From assembly GCA_013203465.1 (NCBI GenBank), contig JABMNR010000188.1, positions 1 through 50,195 of the forward strand: a stretch of 50,195 bases of DNA. The letters run 5' to 3'. Within the stretch, counting starts at the first letter, position 1. Each line of letters opens with the position of its first letter. A model generated the notes under the pieces. The model was not told the DNA's origin. It worked only from the letters and a program-made list of their open reading frames with translations, and made no database searches. Made by a program: the position numbers and the translations under genes. This DNA is from Alphaproteobacteria bacterium. GTDB taxonomy: Bacteria > Pseudomonadota > Alphaproteobacteria > Thalassobaculales > Thalassobaculaceae. This document shows positions 9,159 through 18,745 of the stretch, piece by piece.

Positions 9159-10862
9159 ATGAACACCCACCAACCTGACGAGCATCCGGCGTCCAGACCA
9201 CAGTTTGTCGAGCTGTTCACACCGAAGCTGATCACGGTGTTGCGGGAAGGCTACGGCTTGACGCACCTCCGCTCGGACGCCATCGCCGGCCTAACGGTGG
9301 CCATTGTCGCCTTACCGCTCTCGATGGCGATTGCGATCGCCTCGGGCGCCTCGCCGGCCCAAGGGCTCTATACCGCGATCATCGGTGGCTTTCTTGTCTC
9401 GGCCCTCGGCGGCAGCCGGTTTCAGGTCGGCGGACCGGCCGGCGCGTTTATCGTGCTCGTGGCGGCGACCGTTCAGGCCCACGGCATGGACGGCTTGTTC
9501 CTCGCCACCCTGATGTCGGGGGTGATGCTGGTCGGGCTCGGGCTTCTACAGCTCGGCACCTACATCAAGTTCATTCCCTATCCGGTGACGGTCGGTTTTA
9601 CGGCCGGGATCGCGATGATCATTGGCGCCAGCCAGATCAAGGAGCTTCTCGGGCTGACCTTGGGTGGCCCGGAGCCGGGACCGCTGCTGGAGAAATTGCC
9701 GGTTCTTTGGAACAGCCTCCAGACGTTTGGCCTTGTCACGGTCGCGCTGTCGCTGTCGACAATCCTGGCGATCACCGGCCTGAAAAGGTTGCGGCCGGGC
9801 TGGCCGGGCATGCTGATCGCGGTGACGGGGGCCGCCGTGGCGACCGCCGTGCTCGACCTTCCGGTCACCACCATCGGCACGGCGTTCGGCGGTATTCCCA
9901 GCCATTTTCCGATGCCGTCCTTGCCGGCGTTCACGATGGAGAAAGTCCAGGCGGTCCTGCCCAGCGCTGTGGCCTTCACGCTGCTCGGCTCGATCGAATC
10001 GCTGCTCTCCGCCGTGGTGGCCGACGGAATGACCGGGCGCCGCCACCGTTCGAACTGCGAGTTGGTTGCCCAAGGCATCGCCAACGTCGCCTCCAGTCTT
10101 TTCGGCGGTATCTGCGTGACCGGCACGATCGCCCGGACCGCGACGAATGTGCGCGCTGGCGCGCATGGACCCGTTGCCGGCATGCTTCACGCGGTCTTTC
10201 TGCTGGTGTTCTTTTTGGTTGCCGCTCCGTTGGCGCGGTTTATTCCTCTGGCCAGCCTTGCGGGCGTGCTGGTCATTGTCGCTTGGAGCATGATCGAGAA
10301 GCACGCCTTCGTGACGTTGCTGCGGGCGTCGCGCGGCGACGCGGCGGTGCTGATGGCGACGTTCCTGCTGACGATCTTCCGCGACCTTACGGAGGCGATC
10401 GTGGTCGGCTTCGCGCTCGGCTCGGTGTTGTTCATTCACCGCATGTCGCACACGACGTTTGTTGCCGAAGACAAGGCGGATGACGCCAATGGCGGCCGCA
10501 CCCCCTACGACGAGACCATCGCCGCGGATCCGAGTGTGGTTGTCTACCGGATATCAGGCGCGTTCTTCTTCGGCGCGGCGGCGACCATCGGCTCGGTGCT
10601 CGACCGTATTGCCGATACCCACCGCGCTCTGATCATCGATTTCGCGGCGGTGCCGTTCCTCGACTCCACCGCCGCCCGCATGCTCGAAAGCCTCGCCCAC
10701 AAGGCGGCGCGGCGCGGCGTGACGGTCATGATCACCGGCACCTCCCACGAGGTCCGCAGGGAGCTGTTCGTTCACGGGCTCAAGCCGCCGCTGGTCGGCT
10801 ACCACGTGTCCATCGACAAGGCGGTGCAAATGGCCCACCGCACACAGGCAGCCGCCTTATAG
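9159..10862 (+). CDS. SulP-family anion transporter with C-terminal STAS domain
   Basis: A 567-residue inner-membrane transporter of the SLC26/SulP family, which moves sulfate, bicarbonate or other anions. The membrane core shows the family's Pro-rich opening (LTVAIVALPLSMAIAIASG, then ASPAQGLYTAIIGGF), FQVGGPAGAFIVLV, and LLGSIESLLSAVVADGMTG, a conserved SulP stretch. A STAS domain follows from about residue 455 (VVYRISGAFFFGAA, IIDFAAVPFLDSTAARML). The Ser in DSTA matches the position phosphorylated in related anti-sigma antagonists. The ATG at 9159 is preferred; upstream in-frame codons from 9051 look non-coding. The substrate is not deducible. Confidence 0.93.
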   Translation: MNTHQPDEHPASRPQFVELFTPKLITVLREGYGLTHLRSDAIAGLTVAIVALPLSMAIAIASGASPAQGLYTAIIGGFLVSALGGSRFQVGGPAGAFIVLVAATVQAHGMDGLFLATLMSGVMLVGLGLLQLGTYIKFIPYPVTVGFTAGIAMIIGASQIKELLGLTLGGPEPGPLLEKLPVLWNSLQTFGLVTVALSLSTILAITGLKRLRPGWPGMLIAVTGAAVATAVLDLPVTTIGTAFGGIPSHFPMPSLPAFTMEKVQAVLPSAVAFTLLGSIESLLSAVVADGMTGRRHRSNCELVAQGIANVASSLFGGICVTGTIARTATNVRAGAHGPVAGMLHAVFLLVFFLVAAPLARFIPLASLAGVLVIVAWSMIEKHAFVTLLRASRGDAAVLMATFLLTIFRDLTEAIVVGFALGSVLFIHRMSHTTFVAEDKADDANGGRTPYDETIAADPSVVVYRISGAFFFGAAATIGSVLDRIADTHRALIIDFAAVPFLDSTAARMLESLAHKAARRGVTVMITGTSHEVRRELFVHGLKPPLVGYHVSIDKAVQMAHRTQAAAL

Positions 10863-10868
10863 CCGCTG

Positions 10869-11537
10869 TTAGCCGAGTTTGTCGGCGAAGAACGCCAGCG
10901 TCCGTTCGCGAGCGATCTCGGCGCTCTTCGGCTCGTAACTGCCGCGTTGCTCGCAGTTGAAACCGTGGCCGGCCGGATAGGTGTGCACCGGCAGCTCCGG
11001 GTGCGCCGCCTTCAGCGCGTCGACCTCGGTCATCGGGATCGCGTGGTCCTGCTCGCCGAAATGGAAGATCACCGGGCAATGCGGCGTCTCGGTCGCCAGG
11101 TTGCCGATGCCGCCGCCATAGTAGGAGGCCACCGCCGCGAGGCCCTGGAGTTGCGTCGCCGACAGCCAGGCCAGGGTACCGCCCCAGCAGTAGCCGACAA
11201 CCGCCACTTGTCCGGCCGAACGGACGGCGGCGGCGGCGGCGGCGATGTCCTTCAGCGCGTCGCTATTATCGACTTGGCCACGGATCTCGCGGCCCTCGGT
11301 CACGTCGTCCTCGGTATAGCCGAGCTCGATGCCCGGCCGCACCCGGTCGAACAGCGCCGGCGCGATCGCCAGATAGCCTTGTTTGGCGTAGTCGTCGGCG
11401 ACCGACCGAACGTGGTTGTTGACGCCGAAGATCTCCTGGATCACCACCAGACCGGCCTTGGGCCGGCCCTCGGGTTGGGCGATGTAGGCGCCGCATTCGT
11501 GCCCGTCGGCGGCGGTCAGAGTGAGTGTGTCGGCCAT
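10869..11537 (-). CDS. Dienelactone hydrolase family protein
   Basis: A 222-residue alpha/beta hydrolase related to carboxymethylenebutenolidase. The nucleophile elbow is GYCWGG with Cys in place of Ser, typical of this family; the acid and base residues lie in FGEQDHAIPM and YPAGHGFN. It starts MADTLTLTAADGHECGAYIAQPEG and has IQEIFGVNNHVRSVADDYA, a family hallmark. Members act on varied esters and lactones, so the natural substrate is unknown. It ends six bases from the convergent sulP gene with no terminator visible between them. Confidence 0.92.
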   Translation of the reverse strand: MADTLTLTAADGHECGAYIAQPEGRPKAGLVVIQEIFGVNNHVRSVADDYAKQGYLAIAPALFDRVRPGIELGYTEDDVTEGREIRGQVDNSDALKDIAAAAAAVRSAGQVAVVGYCWGGTLAWLSATQLQGLAAVASYYGGGIGNLATETPHCPVIFHFGEQDHAIPMTEVDALKAAHPELPVHTYPAGHGFNCEQRGSYEPKSAEIARERTLAFFADKLG

Positions 11538-11575
11538 GGTGTTTCCCCCGGGAGTTGGATCGGTGTGCGGTGTCG

Positions 11576-12679
11576 TCAGACGTTGAAGCGGAAATGGAAC
11601 ACGTCGCCATCCTGCACCACGTAATCGGCGCCTTCCACCCGCATCTTGCCGGCGTCCTTGGCCCCTTGTTCGCCGCCGGTGGCGACGTAATCGTCATAGG
11701 CGATGGTTTCGGCGCGGATGAAGCCGTGTTGAAAATCGGTATGGATGACGCCCGCCGCCTCCGGTGCCTTGGCGCCTCGCCGCACGGTCCAGGCCCGTGC
11801 CTCCTTGGGGCCGACGGTGAAAAAGGTCAGCAGGTCCAGCAGCCGGAAGCCGGCGCGGATCAGTTTTGCCAACCCGGCTTCCTTGAGGCCAAGGGAATCG
11901 AGAAATTCCTGCTTCTCCCCGGGGTCGGACAGTTGCGCCACCTCGGCCTCGATCGCGGCGGCGATCACCACGACCTCGGCGCCTTGGGCGACGGCCATCG
12001 CCGCCACCGCCTCGGACAACGCGTTGCCGGTGCCGGCGCTGTCTTCCTCGACGTTGCAGACATAGAGCACCGGCTTGGCGGTCAACAGCTGCATTTGCCG
12101 CAAGCGGCGGGCCTCGTCGGCGTCCAGCGCCGGCAGCAGGCTGCGTGCCGGAAACCCTTGCCGCAGAACCTCCGCCACCCGCTCCATGAACGGCAGCAGC
12201 GCCTTGGCTTCCTTGTCCTGGCCGCGGGCCTTTTTCTCCAACGCGGGGATGCGCTTCTCCAAGCTTTCCAGGTCGGCCAGCATCAGTTCGGTCTCGACGG
12301 TTTCGGCGTCGCGGACCGGATCGACCGAGCCTTCCACATGGGTGACGTCGCCCTCGAAGCAGCGCAGCACGTGCACCACCGCGTCGACCTCGCGGATGTT
12401 GGCCAGGAACTTGTTGCCCAGACCCTCGCCCTTGCTGGCGCCTCGCACCAGCCCGGCGATGTCGACGAACTCGATCTGGGTCGGCAGGATCTTGGCCGAC
12501 TTGCCCAGCCGCGCCAACGTGTCCAACCGCGGATCGGGCACGGTTACCCGGCCGGTGTTCGGCTCGATGGTGCAGAAGGGATAGTTCGCCGCTTCGGCCG
12601 CCGCGGTGGCGGTCAGCGCGTTGAACAACGTGGACTTGCCGACATTCGGCAGCCCGACGATGCCGCAGTTGAAGCCCAT
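11576..12679 (-). CDS. ychF: Redox-regulated ATPase/GTPase YchF (Obg family)
   Basis: Universal ribosome-associated P-loop NTPase that prefers ATP and is linked to oxidative-stress responses. The 367 residues contain G1 GLPNVGKSTLFNAL, G3 DIAGLVRGASKGEGLGN and the altered G4 CNVEE, which replaces NKxD and explains the ATP preference known for YchF. The C-terminus is a TGS domain (TFFTVGPKEARAWTVRRG, then AAGVIHTDFQHGFIRAET, up to GDVFHFRFNV). It sits four bases downstream of pth, the widespread bacterial pairing. Confidence 0.97.
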   Translation of the reverse strand: MGFNCGIVGLPNVGKSTLFNALTATAAAEAANYPFCTIEPNTGRVTVPDPRLDTLARLGKSAKILPTQIEFVDIAGLVRGASKGEGLGNKFLANIREVDAVVHVLRCFEGDVTHVEGSVDPVRDAETVETELMLADLESLEKRIPALEKKARGQDKEAKALLPFMERVAEVLRQGFPARSLLPALDADEARRLRQMQLLTAKPVLYVCNVEEDSAGTGNALSEAVAAMAVAQGAEVVVIAAAIEAEVAQLSDPGEKQEFLDSLGLKEAGLAKLIRAGFRLLDLLTFFTVGPKEARAWTVRRGAKAPEAAGVIHTDFQHGFIRAETIAYDDYVATGGEQGAKDAGKMRVEGADYVVQDGDVFHFRFNV

Positions 12680-12683
12680 GGGC

Positions 12684-13346
12684 TCATGCTCCGTCGGAGG
12701 AAGGGGGGTCGGAAGCCGGGGTCTCCGCAGAGGGGAGCTCGGGTGACGGGGCGGGTTTAACGGGTTTGGGCGGTGGGGGGAACACCCGGTGCGCGACCCG
12801 GCTCATGAAGCGGCCGTCATCGTCCTCGGCCAACGCGTCGACCTCGCGAGCGATGGCCTCGACGGCTGTCTCGACCCAGGACGTCCGCTCGATCTTCGGG
12901 AAGTCGGACAGCACGTAGTCGTGCACCCGGTTCTTGTCGCCGGGGTGGCCGATGCCGATCCGTACCCGGCGGTAGTCCGTGCCGATGTGCGCGTCGATGC
13001 TGCGGATGCCGTTATGGCCGCCGGCGCCGCCGCCGGTCTTCACCCGGGTTTTGCCGGGCAGCAGATCCAACTCGTCATAGAACACGGTGACCGCGTCGCT
13101 CGACAGTTTGAAAAACCGCGCCGCCTCGCCGACCGATCGGCCGCTTTCGTTCATGTAGGTCATCGGCTTCAGCGCCAGCACCTTGCGCCCGGCGATCGTG
13201 CCCTCGGCCGCCAGACCCTGGAAGCGGGCGCGCCACGGCCCGAAGCCGTGCACCCGAGCCAACGCCTCGATCACCATGAACCCGATGTTGTGGCGATTGT
13301 TTTCGTATTTGGGGCCGGGATTGCCGAGACCGACGAACAGCAACAT
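12684..13346 (-). CDS. pth: Peptidyl-tRNA hydrolase
   Basis: Frees tRNA from peptidyl-tRNAs released prematurely by ribosomes. The start [20 protein letters not shown] is canonical and contains the catalytic His in RHNIGF; other conserved parts are [17 protein letters not shown], the catalytic Asp in [11 protein letters not shown], and [12 protein letters not shown]. An in-frame extension to 13520 is rejected as non-homologous. The 220 residues include a Pro-rich tail of about 30 residues ([20 protein letters not shown]) beyond the usual end. It lies between rplY and ychF on one strand. Confidence 0.97.
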   Translation of the reverse strand: MLLFVGLGNPGPKYENNRHNIGFMVIEALARVHGFGPWRARFQGLAAEGTIAGRKVLALKPMTYMNESGRSVGEAARFFKLSSDAVTVFYDELDLLPGKTRVKTGGGAGGHNGIRSIDAHIGTDYRRVRIGIGHPGDKNRVHDYVLSDFPKIERTSWVETAVEAIAREVDALAEDDDGRFMSRVAHRVFPPPPKPVKPAPSPELPSAETPASDPPSSDGA

Positions 13347-13389
13347 GGCGGGCTCCCGAGGATCGGTGGACACGCGGCTTGATGCGAGA

Positions 13390-13415
13390 ACGGCCGCCCC
13401 GGTTGGGGCGGCCGT
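13390..13415 (-). terminator. Perfect hairpin between rplY and pth
   Basis: An 11-bp perfect stem ACGGCCGCCCC/GGGGCGGCCGT with a GGTT loop lies 32 bases after the rplY stop and 44 bases before the pth start. In the direction of transcription it is followed by TTCTCGC, not a strong T-run. It may be a weak terminator or an mRNA-processing or attenuation element that lowers pth expression. Confidence 0.55.
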
Positions 13416-13446
13416 CCGGTCGATGGGTGGGGCGAGCGAGTGGGGG

Positions 13447-14112
13447 CTAATCTTCTTCGCTCTCGCTCTCGTCCTTATCGTCTTCATCCTCGGCTTCCAC
13501 TTGAGCGTCCGCCGCGGCATTGGCCTCGGCCTGCTCGTCGGAAACGACGGTCGGCGCGGCGATCGTGGCGATGGTGAAGTCGCGATCGTCGATCGTCGGC
13601 TTTACGCCGTCTGGCAGGCTGACCATCGAGATGTGCACCGAATCGCCGATTTCGAGACCGGTTAGATCGACCTCGAACTTCTCGGGGATCGAGTCGGCGC
13701 GGCAGGTGACCTCGACCGAGTGACGCACCACGTTCAGCACACCGCCGCGCTTCAATCCTGGTGACGCCTCATCGTTGATGAACTCGACCGGGATATCGAC
13801 CTTCAGCGCGCTGGACGCCGACACCCGCAGGAAGTCGACATGCCAGGCGAAATCGCTGACCGGATGTTGCTGCAGATCGCGCGGCAGCACGCGATGCTTG
13901 GTGCCGTCGACCTCGATGTCGAGCAGTTGCGAGAAGAAACTGCCGGTGTTGAGCAATTTGTCGAGCTCGCGGCGCGCGACAACGACGGTTACCGGGTCTT
14001 GCTTGTCGCCGTAGATCACGGCGGGAACGAGCCCCTCGCGGCGTGCGGCCCGGGCGGACCCCTTACCAACCCGGTCGCGCGCGCGGGCGCTTAGTGTCGA
14101 AACGTCCGACAT
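13447..14112 (-). CDS. rplY: 50S ribosomal protein L25 (long CTC/TL5 form)
   Basis: Binds 5S rRNA in the large ribosomal subunit. The 221 residues comprise the L25 RNA-binding domain ([20 protein letters not shown] through [16 protein letters not shown]) and the C-terminal CTC domain ([12 protein letters not shown] through [19 protein letters not shown]), ending in an acidic tail ([16 protein letters not shown]). This is the two-domain form usual in alphaproteobacteria. It lies between prs and pth in a conserved order. Confidence 0.97.
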   Translation of the reverse strand: MSDVSTLSARARDRVGKGSARAARREGLVPAVIYGDKQDPVTVVVARRELDKLLNTGSFFSQLLDIEVDGTKHRVLPRDLQQHPVSDFAWHVDFLRVSASSALKVDIPVEFINDEASPGLKRGGVLNVVRHSVEVTCRADSIPEKFEVDLTGLEIGDSVHISMVSLPDGVKPTIDDRDFTIATIAAPTVVSDEQAEANAAADAQVEAEDEDDKDESESEED

Positions 14113-14134
14113 GCGCTGTCTCCTATGACAAAAT

Positions 14135-14156
14135 CCCGGCCTCCAGGGGTGCCGGG
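14135..14156 (-). terminator. Possible attenuator or terminator between prs and rplY
   Basis: In the transcribed direction, CCCGGC and GCCGGG form a 6-bp stem followed by ATTTTGTC, 23 bases before the rplY start. It could end some prs transcripts or act as a leader structure for L25. The stem is short, so confidence is low. The rest of the 108-base gap shows nothing clear. Confidence 0.35.
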
Positions 14157-14220
14157 CGAAGGCGCGCGTTCTATCTCGAATCGCGGTGCGATGCCACCCT
14201 TTTCCGCGCGGGCGCGATGC

Positions 14221-15168
<948 letters not shown>

Positions 15169-15259
15169 CGGCGGTCGGCGTGATTGCGGCGGGCCGTGCT
15201 CGACGGCGGGCGGAAGGTAACGGCCGTGGCCGATGCCCGCAAGACGGAAGTCGTATTGC

Positions 15260-15874
15260 CTAGGTGTCCGCCGGCCGGCCGCGCCGCCGGGTACCCGGCA
15301 GCAGGCTGTTCGCCATCTCCTCGGCACGGGCGAGGTTCTGGTCGAGCGCCTTCATCGTCGCCGCCATGTCGTCGCTGTCGTCACCCAGCCAAACCCGCAG
15401 GGTGGCGAGCCACACCACCGCCAGGCCCTTGATCTTGAGCGGGCCGAACGGCGGCTTCGCGGATTGTCCGATGGCGTCGAGAACCCGTGCCATGGACCGG
15501 CCGAGGGCGGGAGCGGCGGCGATTGCGCTCAGCGGATCGCGGGGCAGGCCACGCAGGATGGCGCGCACGCCGTCGCGCTGCGCGGCCAGCGCGTCGAGCC
15601 GGGCCATCAAGGCCTCAAACAACCGGTCGCGAACCGAGATATCCGGGTCGCGGGCGTCGGCGTCGAGCGATTCCAGCATGGCCGCGTCCACCCGCTCGGT
15701 CAGCCGCACCAGCAGCTCGGCGCGGCCACGGGCAATCCGGCGGGCGGCCTGCGGCTCGATCCCGGCCCGTTCGGCGGCGGCGGCGATGCTGACGGCGGAC
15801 CACCCGCTTTCCGCCGCCATATCCAAGGCGGCATCCAACAGCGCGTCACGTGGAGCGGTATCGGTGTCTTTCAT
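15260..15874 (-). CDS. COQ9-family protein (TetR-like fold)
   Basis: A 204-residue protein with an N-terminal TetR-like helix-turn-helix region ([30 protein letters not shown]) and a C-terminal part ending [28 protein letters not shown], the signature of the COQ9 family. Eukaryotic COQ9 has a TetR fold but binds lipids and helps COQ7 in ubiquinone synthesis; the bacterial role is less certain and many entries are called TetR regulators. The ATG at 15874 is chosen because the upstream extension overlaps proC. It follows proC by 52 bases. Confidence 0.75.
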   Translation of the reverse strand: MKDTDTAPRDALLDAALDMAAESGWSAVSIAAAAERAGIEPQAARRIARGRAELLVRLTERVDAAMLESLDADARDPDISVRDRLFEALMARLDALAAQRDGVRAILRGLPRDPLSAIAAAPALGRSMARVLDAIGQSAKPPFGPLKIKGLAVVWLATLRVWLGDDSDDMAATMKALDQNLARAEEMANSLLPGTRRRGRPADT

Positions 15875-15926
15875 ACCGCTGATATGTCGTCGGAACCGTG
15901 AAAGGTCCAGGGGACTCGTGGACCCG

Positions 15927-16751
15927 CTACCCCGCCAGCTCCTTTGAGCGCGCCGTGGCCGCGGCGATGGCTTTGTCGAAAATCGGCTGGATGCCGGTGG
16001 TTTCATCCATCAGCACGCGCAGCGCTTCGGCGGTGGTGCCGCCGGGGCTGGTGACGTTGATGCGCAGTTGCGAGGCCGGCTCCGAGGCTTGCCGCGCCAA
16101 CTCGCCGGACCCCGAGACGGTGGCCCGCGCCAGCTTCATGGCGAAGTCGGCCGGCAGCCCGGCCTTCTCTCCGGCGGCGGCCAGGGTCTCGATCAAAAGG
16201 AACACATAGGCCGGCCCACCGCCGGACAGCGCCGTCACCGGGTCGAGCCAGTCTTCGCGCTCGGCCTCGATCACCTCGCCCACCGATTCCAACAGGCCAT
16301 GGGCATGGGTTTTCTGGGCGGGGGTCACGTGGGCGTTGGCGACATAGGCGGTGATGCCCCGGCCAACGGCGGCGGGGGTGTTCGGCATGGCGCGCACGAT
16401 CGCCGCACCCGCACCCAGATGGGTCTCGAAATAGCCGATGGTCTTACCGGCGGCGATCGAAAGAAAGCAGGTGCTTGGAGCGACGAACCGGGCCAGCGGC
16501 GCCAGCGCCTCATCCATCGATTGCGGCTTGACCGCCAGGACCACCACGCTCGGGGCGAGGTCGGCTGGCACGGCATCGGCGGTGGCATGAACCGTGACGT
16601 CGGATCGCGCGGCGAGCGCGCCCATCGCCTCGGCATGAGGTTCCACCACATGGACGCCGCCCGCCGCCTGACCCCCGTTGAGCCAGCCGGCCAGCATGGC
16701 GCCGCCCATCTTGCCACAGCCGATCAACAGCAGGGGGGCCGCGTGGGTCAT
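15927..16751 (-). CDS. proC: Pyrroline-5-carboxylate reductase
   Basis: Reduces pyrroline-5-carboxylate to proline with NAD(P)H, the last step of proline synthesis. The 274 residues show the N-terminal dinucleotide fold (LLLIGCGKMGGAMLAGWL), VVLAVKPQSMDEAL, the IVRAMPNTPAAVGRGITAY substrate region and the C-terminal dimerisation domain with DPVTALSGGGPAYVFLLIE and SPGGTTAEAL, all standard for ProC. It lies between ybjN and the COQ9-family gene with four bases to the former, so these form one unit. Confidence 0.97.
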   Translation of the reverse strand: MTHAAPLLLIGCGKMGGAMLAGWLNGGQAAGGVHVVEPHAEAMGALAARSDVTVHATADAVPADLAPSVVVLAVKPQSMDEALAPLARFVAPSTCFLSIAAGKTIGYFETHLGAGAAIVRAMPNTPAAVGRGITAYVANAHVTPAQKTHAHGLLESVGEVIEAEREDWLDPVTALSGGGPAYVFLLIETLAAAGEKAGLPADFAMKLARATVSGSGELARQASEPASQLRINVTSPGGTTAEALRVLMDETTGIQPIFDKAIAAATARSKELAG

Positions 16752-16755
16752 GGCG

Positions 16756-17259
16756 TCACGCCTCGCCGACGACGTCGAGCAACGATGACGCCACCGCCTC
16801 CTCGGCCGACTTGCCGCCCCAGATGACGAACTGGAAGGCGGGGAAGAACCGCTCGGTCTCGCTCAGCGCCACCTCGACGAGATCTTCCATTTGCTCGACC
16901 GAGACGCCGCCGGCGCCACGGACCAGCAGGGTGTGGCGGAACATCGGCGTGCCGTCCTCGGACGACAGGTCGAAATGGCCGAGCCACATCTTCTCGTTGA
17001 CCAAGGCCAGCAGCAAGCTGACCTCGCGGCGTTTCTCGATCGGCACCCGACTTTCCAGCAGGCAGGAGAAATGCAACGCGCCAAGATCCTCCTGCCAGAG
17101 GAAGTACAGCCGGTAGTCGCACCAGCGTCCGGTGATCTCGACCGCGAGCTCATCGCTGCTGGCCCGATCGAAGGCCCAGTCATTCGCCCCGACAATCTCT
17201 TCAAGCAGGTCGAGTGGGTTCTGATGAACGACCGCGGTGTCGACGTAGGTGAGCGACAT
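16756..17259 (-). CDS. YbjN domain-containing protein
   Basis: A 167-residue protein of the YbjN family, which has a fold like type III secretion chaperones and whose role is not settled. Visible family features are LDLLEEIVGANDWAFDRAS, the WCDYRLYFLWQEDLGALHFSC beta-rich core, and LALVNEKMWLGHFDLSSEDG with FRHTLLVRG. The start ATG at 17259 has GGGGGAG nine bases upstream; a longer reading to 17310 lacks such support. The conserved YbjN-proC pairing in alphaproteobacteria supports the call. First gene of a three-gene unit with proC and the COQ9-family gene. Confidence 0.88.
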   Translation of the reverse strand: MSLTYVDTAVVHQNPLDLLEEIVGANDWAFDRASSDELAVEITGRWCDYRLYFLWQEDLGALHFSCLLESRVPIEKRREVSLLLALVNEKMWLGHFDLSSEDGTPMFRHTLLVRGAGGVSVEQMEDLVEVALSETERFFPAFQFVIWGGKSAEEAVASSLLDVVGEA

Positions 17260-17572
17260 ATCGGAAAGCTCCCCCTTCAGGCGCGCGGGCCGGCGCGTCG
17301 GGACGGCCACGTGGGGTCTAGAGATTAAGCCGATCGGTCAAGGTGTCGGCCACATCTTGTGGTGTAAGCCGCCGCGTCACCACGAGCAATAGAGTTTCAA
17401 AGTCCGAATCCCGATTCAACACAAGATTTTGCGGCCAAAGAAAGATTCACAGGCAAATGTAGCGGGTCACCCGAAGATGTTGATTTCAGGGCATGTATTC
17501 GGACCGCCTCGGACCCGTGCCTTGGATTCGTACCGAGTCGCTCACACGGCCGGATCGGCCGAAACCGGCGAA
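17260..17572. promoter_or_regulatory. Intergenic region upstream of ybjN with a GANTC cluster
   Basis: These 313 bases separate ubiK from ybjN (both minus strand) and hold no convincing gene. Six GANTC sites, the target of the cell-cycle methylase CcrM, occur at 17406, 17413, 17444, 17525, 17535 and 17570 (the last runs two bases into the ubiK end). The ybjN-proC promoter should lie here; I could not place it confidently. Confidence 0.5.
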
Positions 17573-17950
17573 TCACTCTTTTTTCGGTGGTGTTTCGTCA
17601 ATCTTGCGGGTTCGAGCGGTCACCCGTCTCGGGGCGCCGGCGTGTCGCCGGTCGGCGGCCGTGGCAGGGCTCGCGCGCTTGGCTTTGGGCGATGCCTTCT
17701 TGGTGTCGGCCAGTTGCGCCTCCAAGGCGGCGACGCGGACAGCCAGCGCCTCCTGCTGGGCGCGTGCCTTGGCGGCCATGGCCTCAACCGCGTCGAATTC
17801 CTCGCGGGTGACCAGATCCCGGTCGGCGAGGAACCGCTCAAGCTGTTGGCGGATCAACTGCTCAATCTCAGCCCGCACACCGGCGGCCGCACTGAGCGCA
17901 CCATTGGCCACGCGGGCAAGGTCGTCGAAGATACGGCTTCGAGTCTGCAT
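17573..17950 (-). CDS. ubiK: Accessory factor UbiK family protein (BMFP domain)
   Basis: UbiK assists the late hydroxylation steps of ubiquinone synthesis by binding UbiJ and lipids. The 125 residues begin MQTRSRIFDDLARVANGALS, the UbiK/BMFP opening, followed by an amphipathic helix, REEFDAVEAMAAKARAQQEA and a C-terminal coiled coil (ALAVRVAALEAQLADTKK). About 40 Lys/Arg-rich residues (SPKAKRASPATAADRRHAG onward) extend past the usual end. The ATG at 17950 is preceded by AAGGAGGA. The open frame continues far upstream, but that part has no family support. Divergent from the HD-domain gene. Confidence 0.85.
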   Translation of the reverse strand: MQTRSRIFDDLARVANGALSAAAGVRAEIEQLIRQQLERFLADRDLVTREEFDAVEAMAAKARAQQEALAVRVAALEAQLADTKKASPKAKRASPATAADRRHAGAPRRVTARTRKIDETPPKKE

Positions 17951-18035
17951 GATCAGTCCTCCTTGCCGTCGATATGGCATGCCGACACGGTGTCGACAAC
18001 AGGTCCCAAACATCTCGTGACTCAGCCCACTAGGG

Positions 18036-18064
18036 TTGGGTTGGTCGGTGCGGCGGTGTAGGCT
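18036..18064 (+). promoter_or_regulatory. Possible sigma70-type promoter for the HD-hldD unit
   Basis: TTGGGT at 18036-18041 and TAGGCT at 18059-18064 are separated by 17 bases in the divergent gap between ubiK and the HD-domain gene. Both match the consensus only in part, so the call is tentative. Confidence 0.4.
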
Positions 18065-18136
18065 CCGCGCCGTCTGAGTCGCGGCCCGGATGCACGGCGC
18101 GCGTTCGCGGCTGAATCCGGTGACGGAGGTGGGATC

Positions 18137-18721
18137 ATGGTCACGCTCAAGGATCACGTAAGCTTTACCGATTTGAAGCTCGCCTCGCCGGAGGATATCC
18201 GGCTGTTGGCCCGGAACGAGGCGGAGATCCAGCGCACCGAGATGGCGGATCATGTGCTCAGCAGTTTGCGGCTGATGGGCGGCGCCACGGCCGGTTTTCA
18301 GGTCGACCGCCTGCAGCATTCCCTGCAGACCGCGACCCTGGCGTATCAGGACAACCCCGGCGACGAGGACATGATCATCTGCTCGCTGCTGCACGACATC
18401 GGCGAGCTGATGGCGCCGGTCGATCATCCGTCCTTCGCCGCCTCGATCGTCCGGCCCTATGTCAGCGAGGAAAACACCTGGATGGTGCTGATGCACGGTG
18501 TGTTCCAGGGCTATTACTATTGGCAGCACCTGGGCCGCGATCACACCCAGCGCGAGACGTATCGCGGCCACCCGGCGTTCGAACGGACGGTGCTGTTCTG
18601 CGAGCGGTATGACGCGCCGGCGTTCGACCCGACCGCCCACACCATGCCGCTGGAAGCGTTCGAGCCGATGGTCCGGCGGATCTTCGCCCGCCCGGCGACG
18701 TTCCGCGCGCCCGCCGGCTGA
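18137..18721 (+). CDS. HD-domain protein of the PhnZ/diiron-oxygenase type
   Basis: A 194-residue HD-fold protein. Histidine and Asp residues fall at His61 (LQHSLQTATLAY), His86-Asp87 (LLHDIGEL), His97 (DHPSF), His120 (LMHGVFQGYYYW) and Asp159/164 (CERYDAPAFDP). This is more ligands than a mononuclear HD enzyme needs, and the QHSLQTATLA helix resembles PhnZ, a mixed-valent diiron oxygenase that cleaves a hydroxyphosphonate. No phosphonate genes are nearby, so the substrate is open. It may instead be a phosphohydrolase. It precedes hldD by 24 bases. Confidence 0.75.
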   Translation: MVTLKDHVSFTDLKLASPEDIRLLARNEAEIQRTEMADHVLSSLRLMGGATAGFQVDRLQHSLQTATLAYQDNPGDEDMIICSLLHDIGELMAPVDHPSFAASIVRPYVSEENTWMVLMHGVFQGYYYWQHLGRDHTQRETYRGHPAFERTVLFCERYDAPAFDPTAHTMPLEAFEPMVRRIFARPATFRAPAG

Positions 18722-18745
18722 CACGTTTCGCGTCGGAGGTCACCC

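Noticed and set aside
17951-18724. Upstream in-frame extension of ubiK
   Set aside because: Runs opposite the HD-domain gene and through the divergent promoter region; only the last 125 residues match UbiK.
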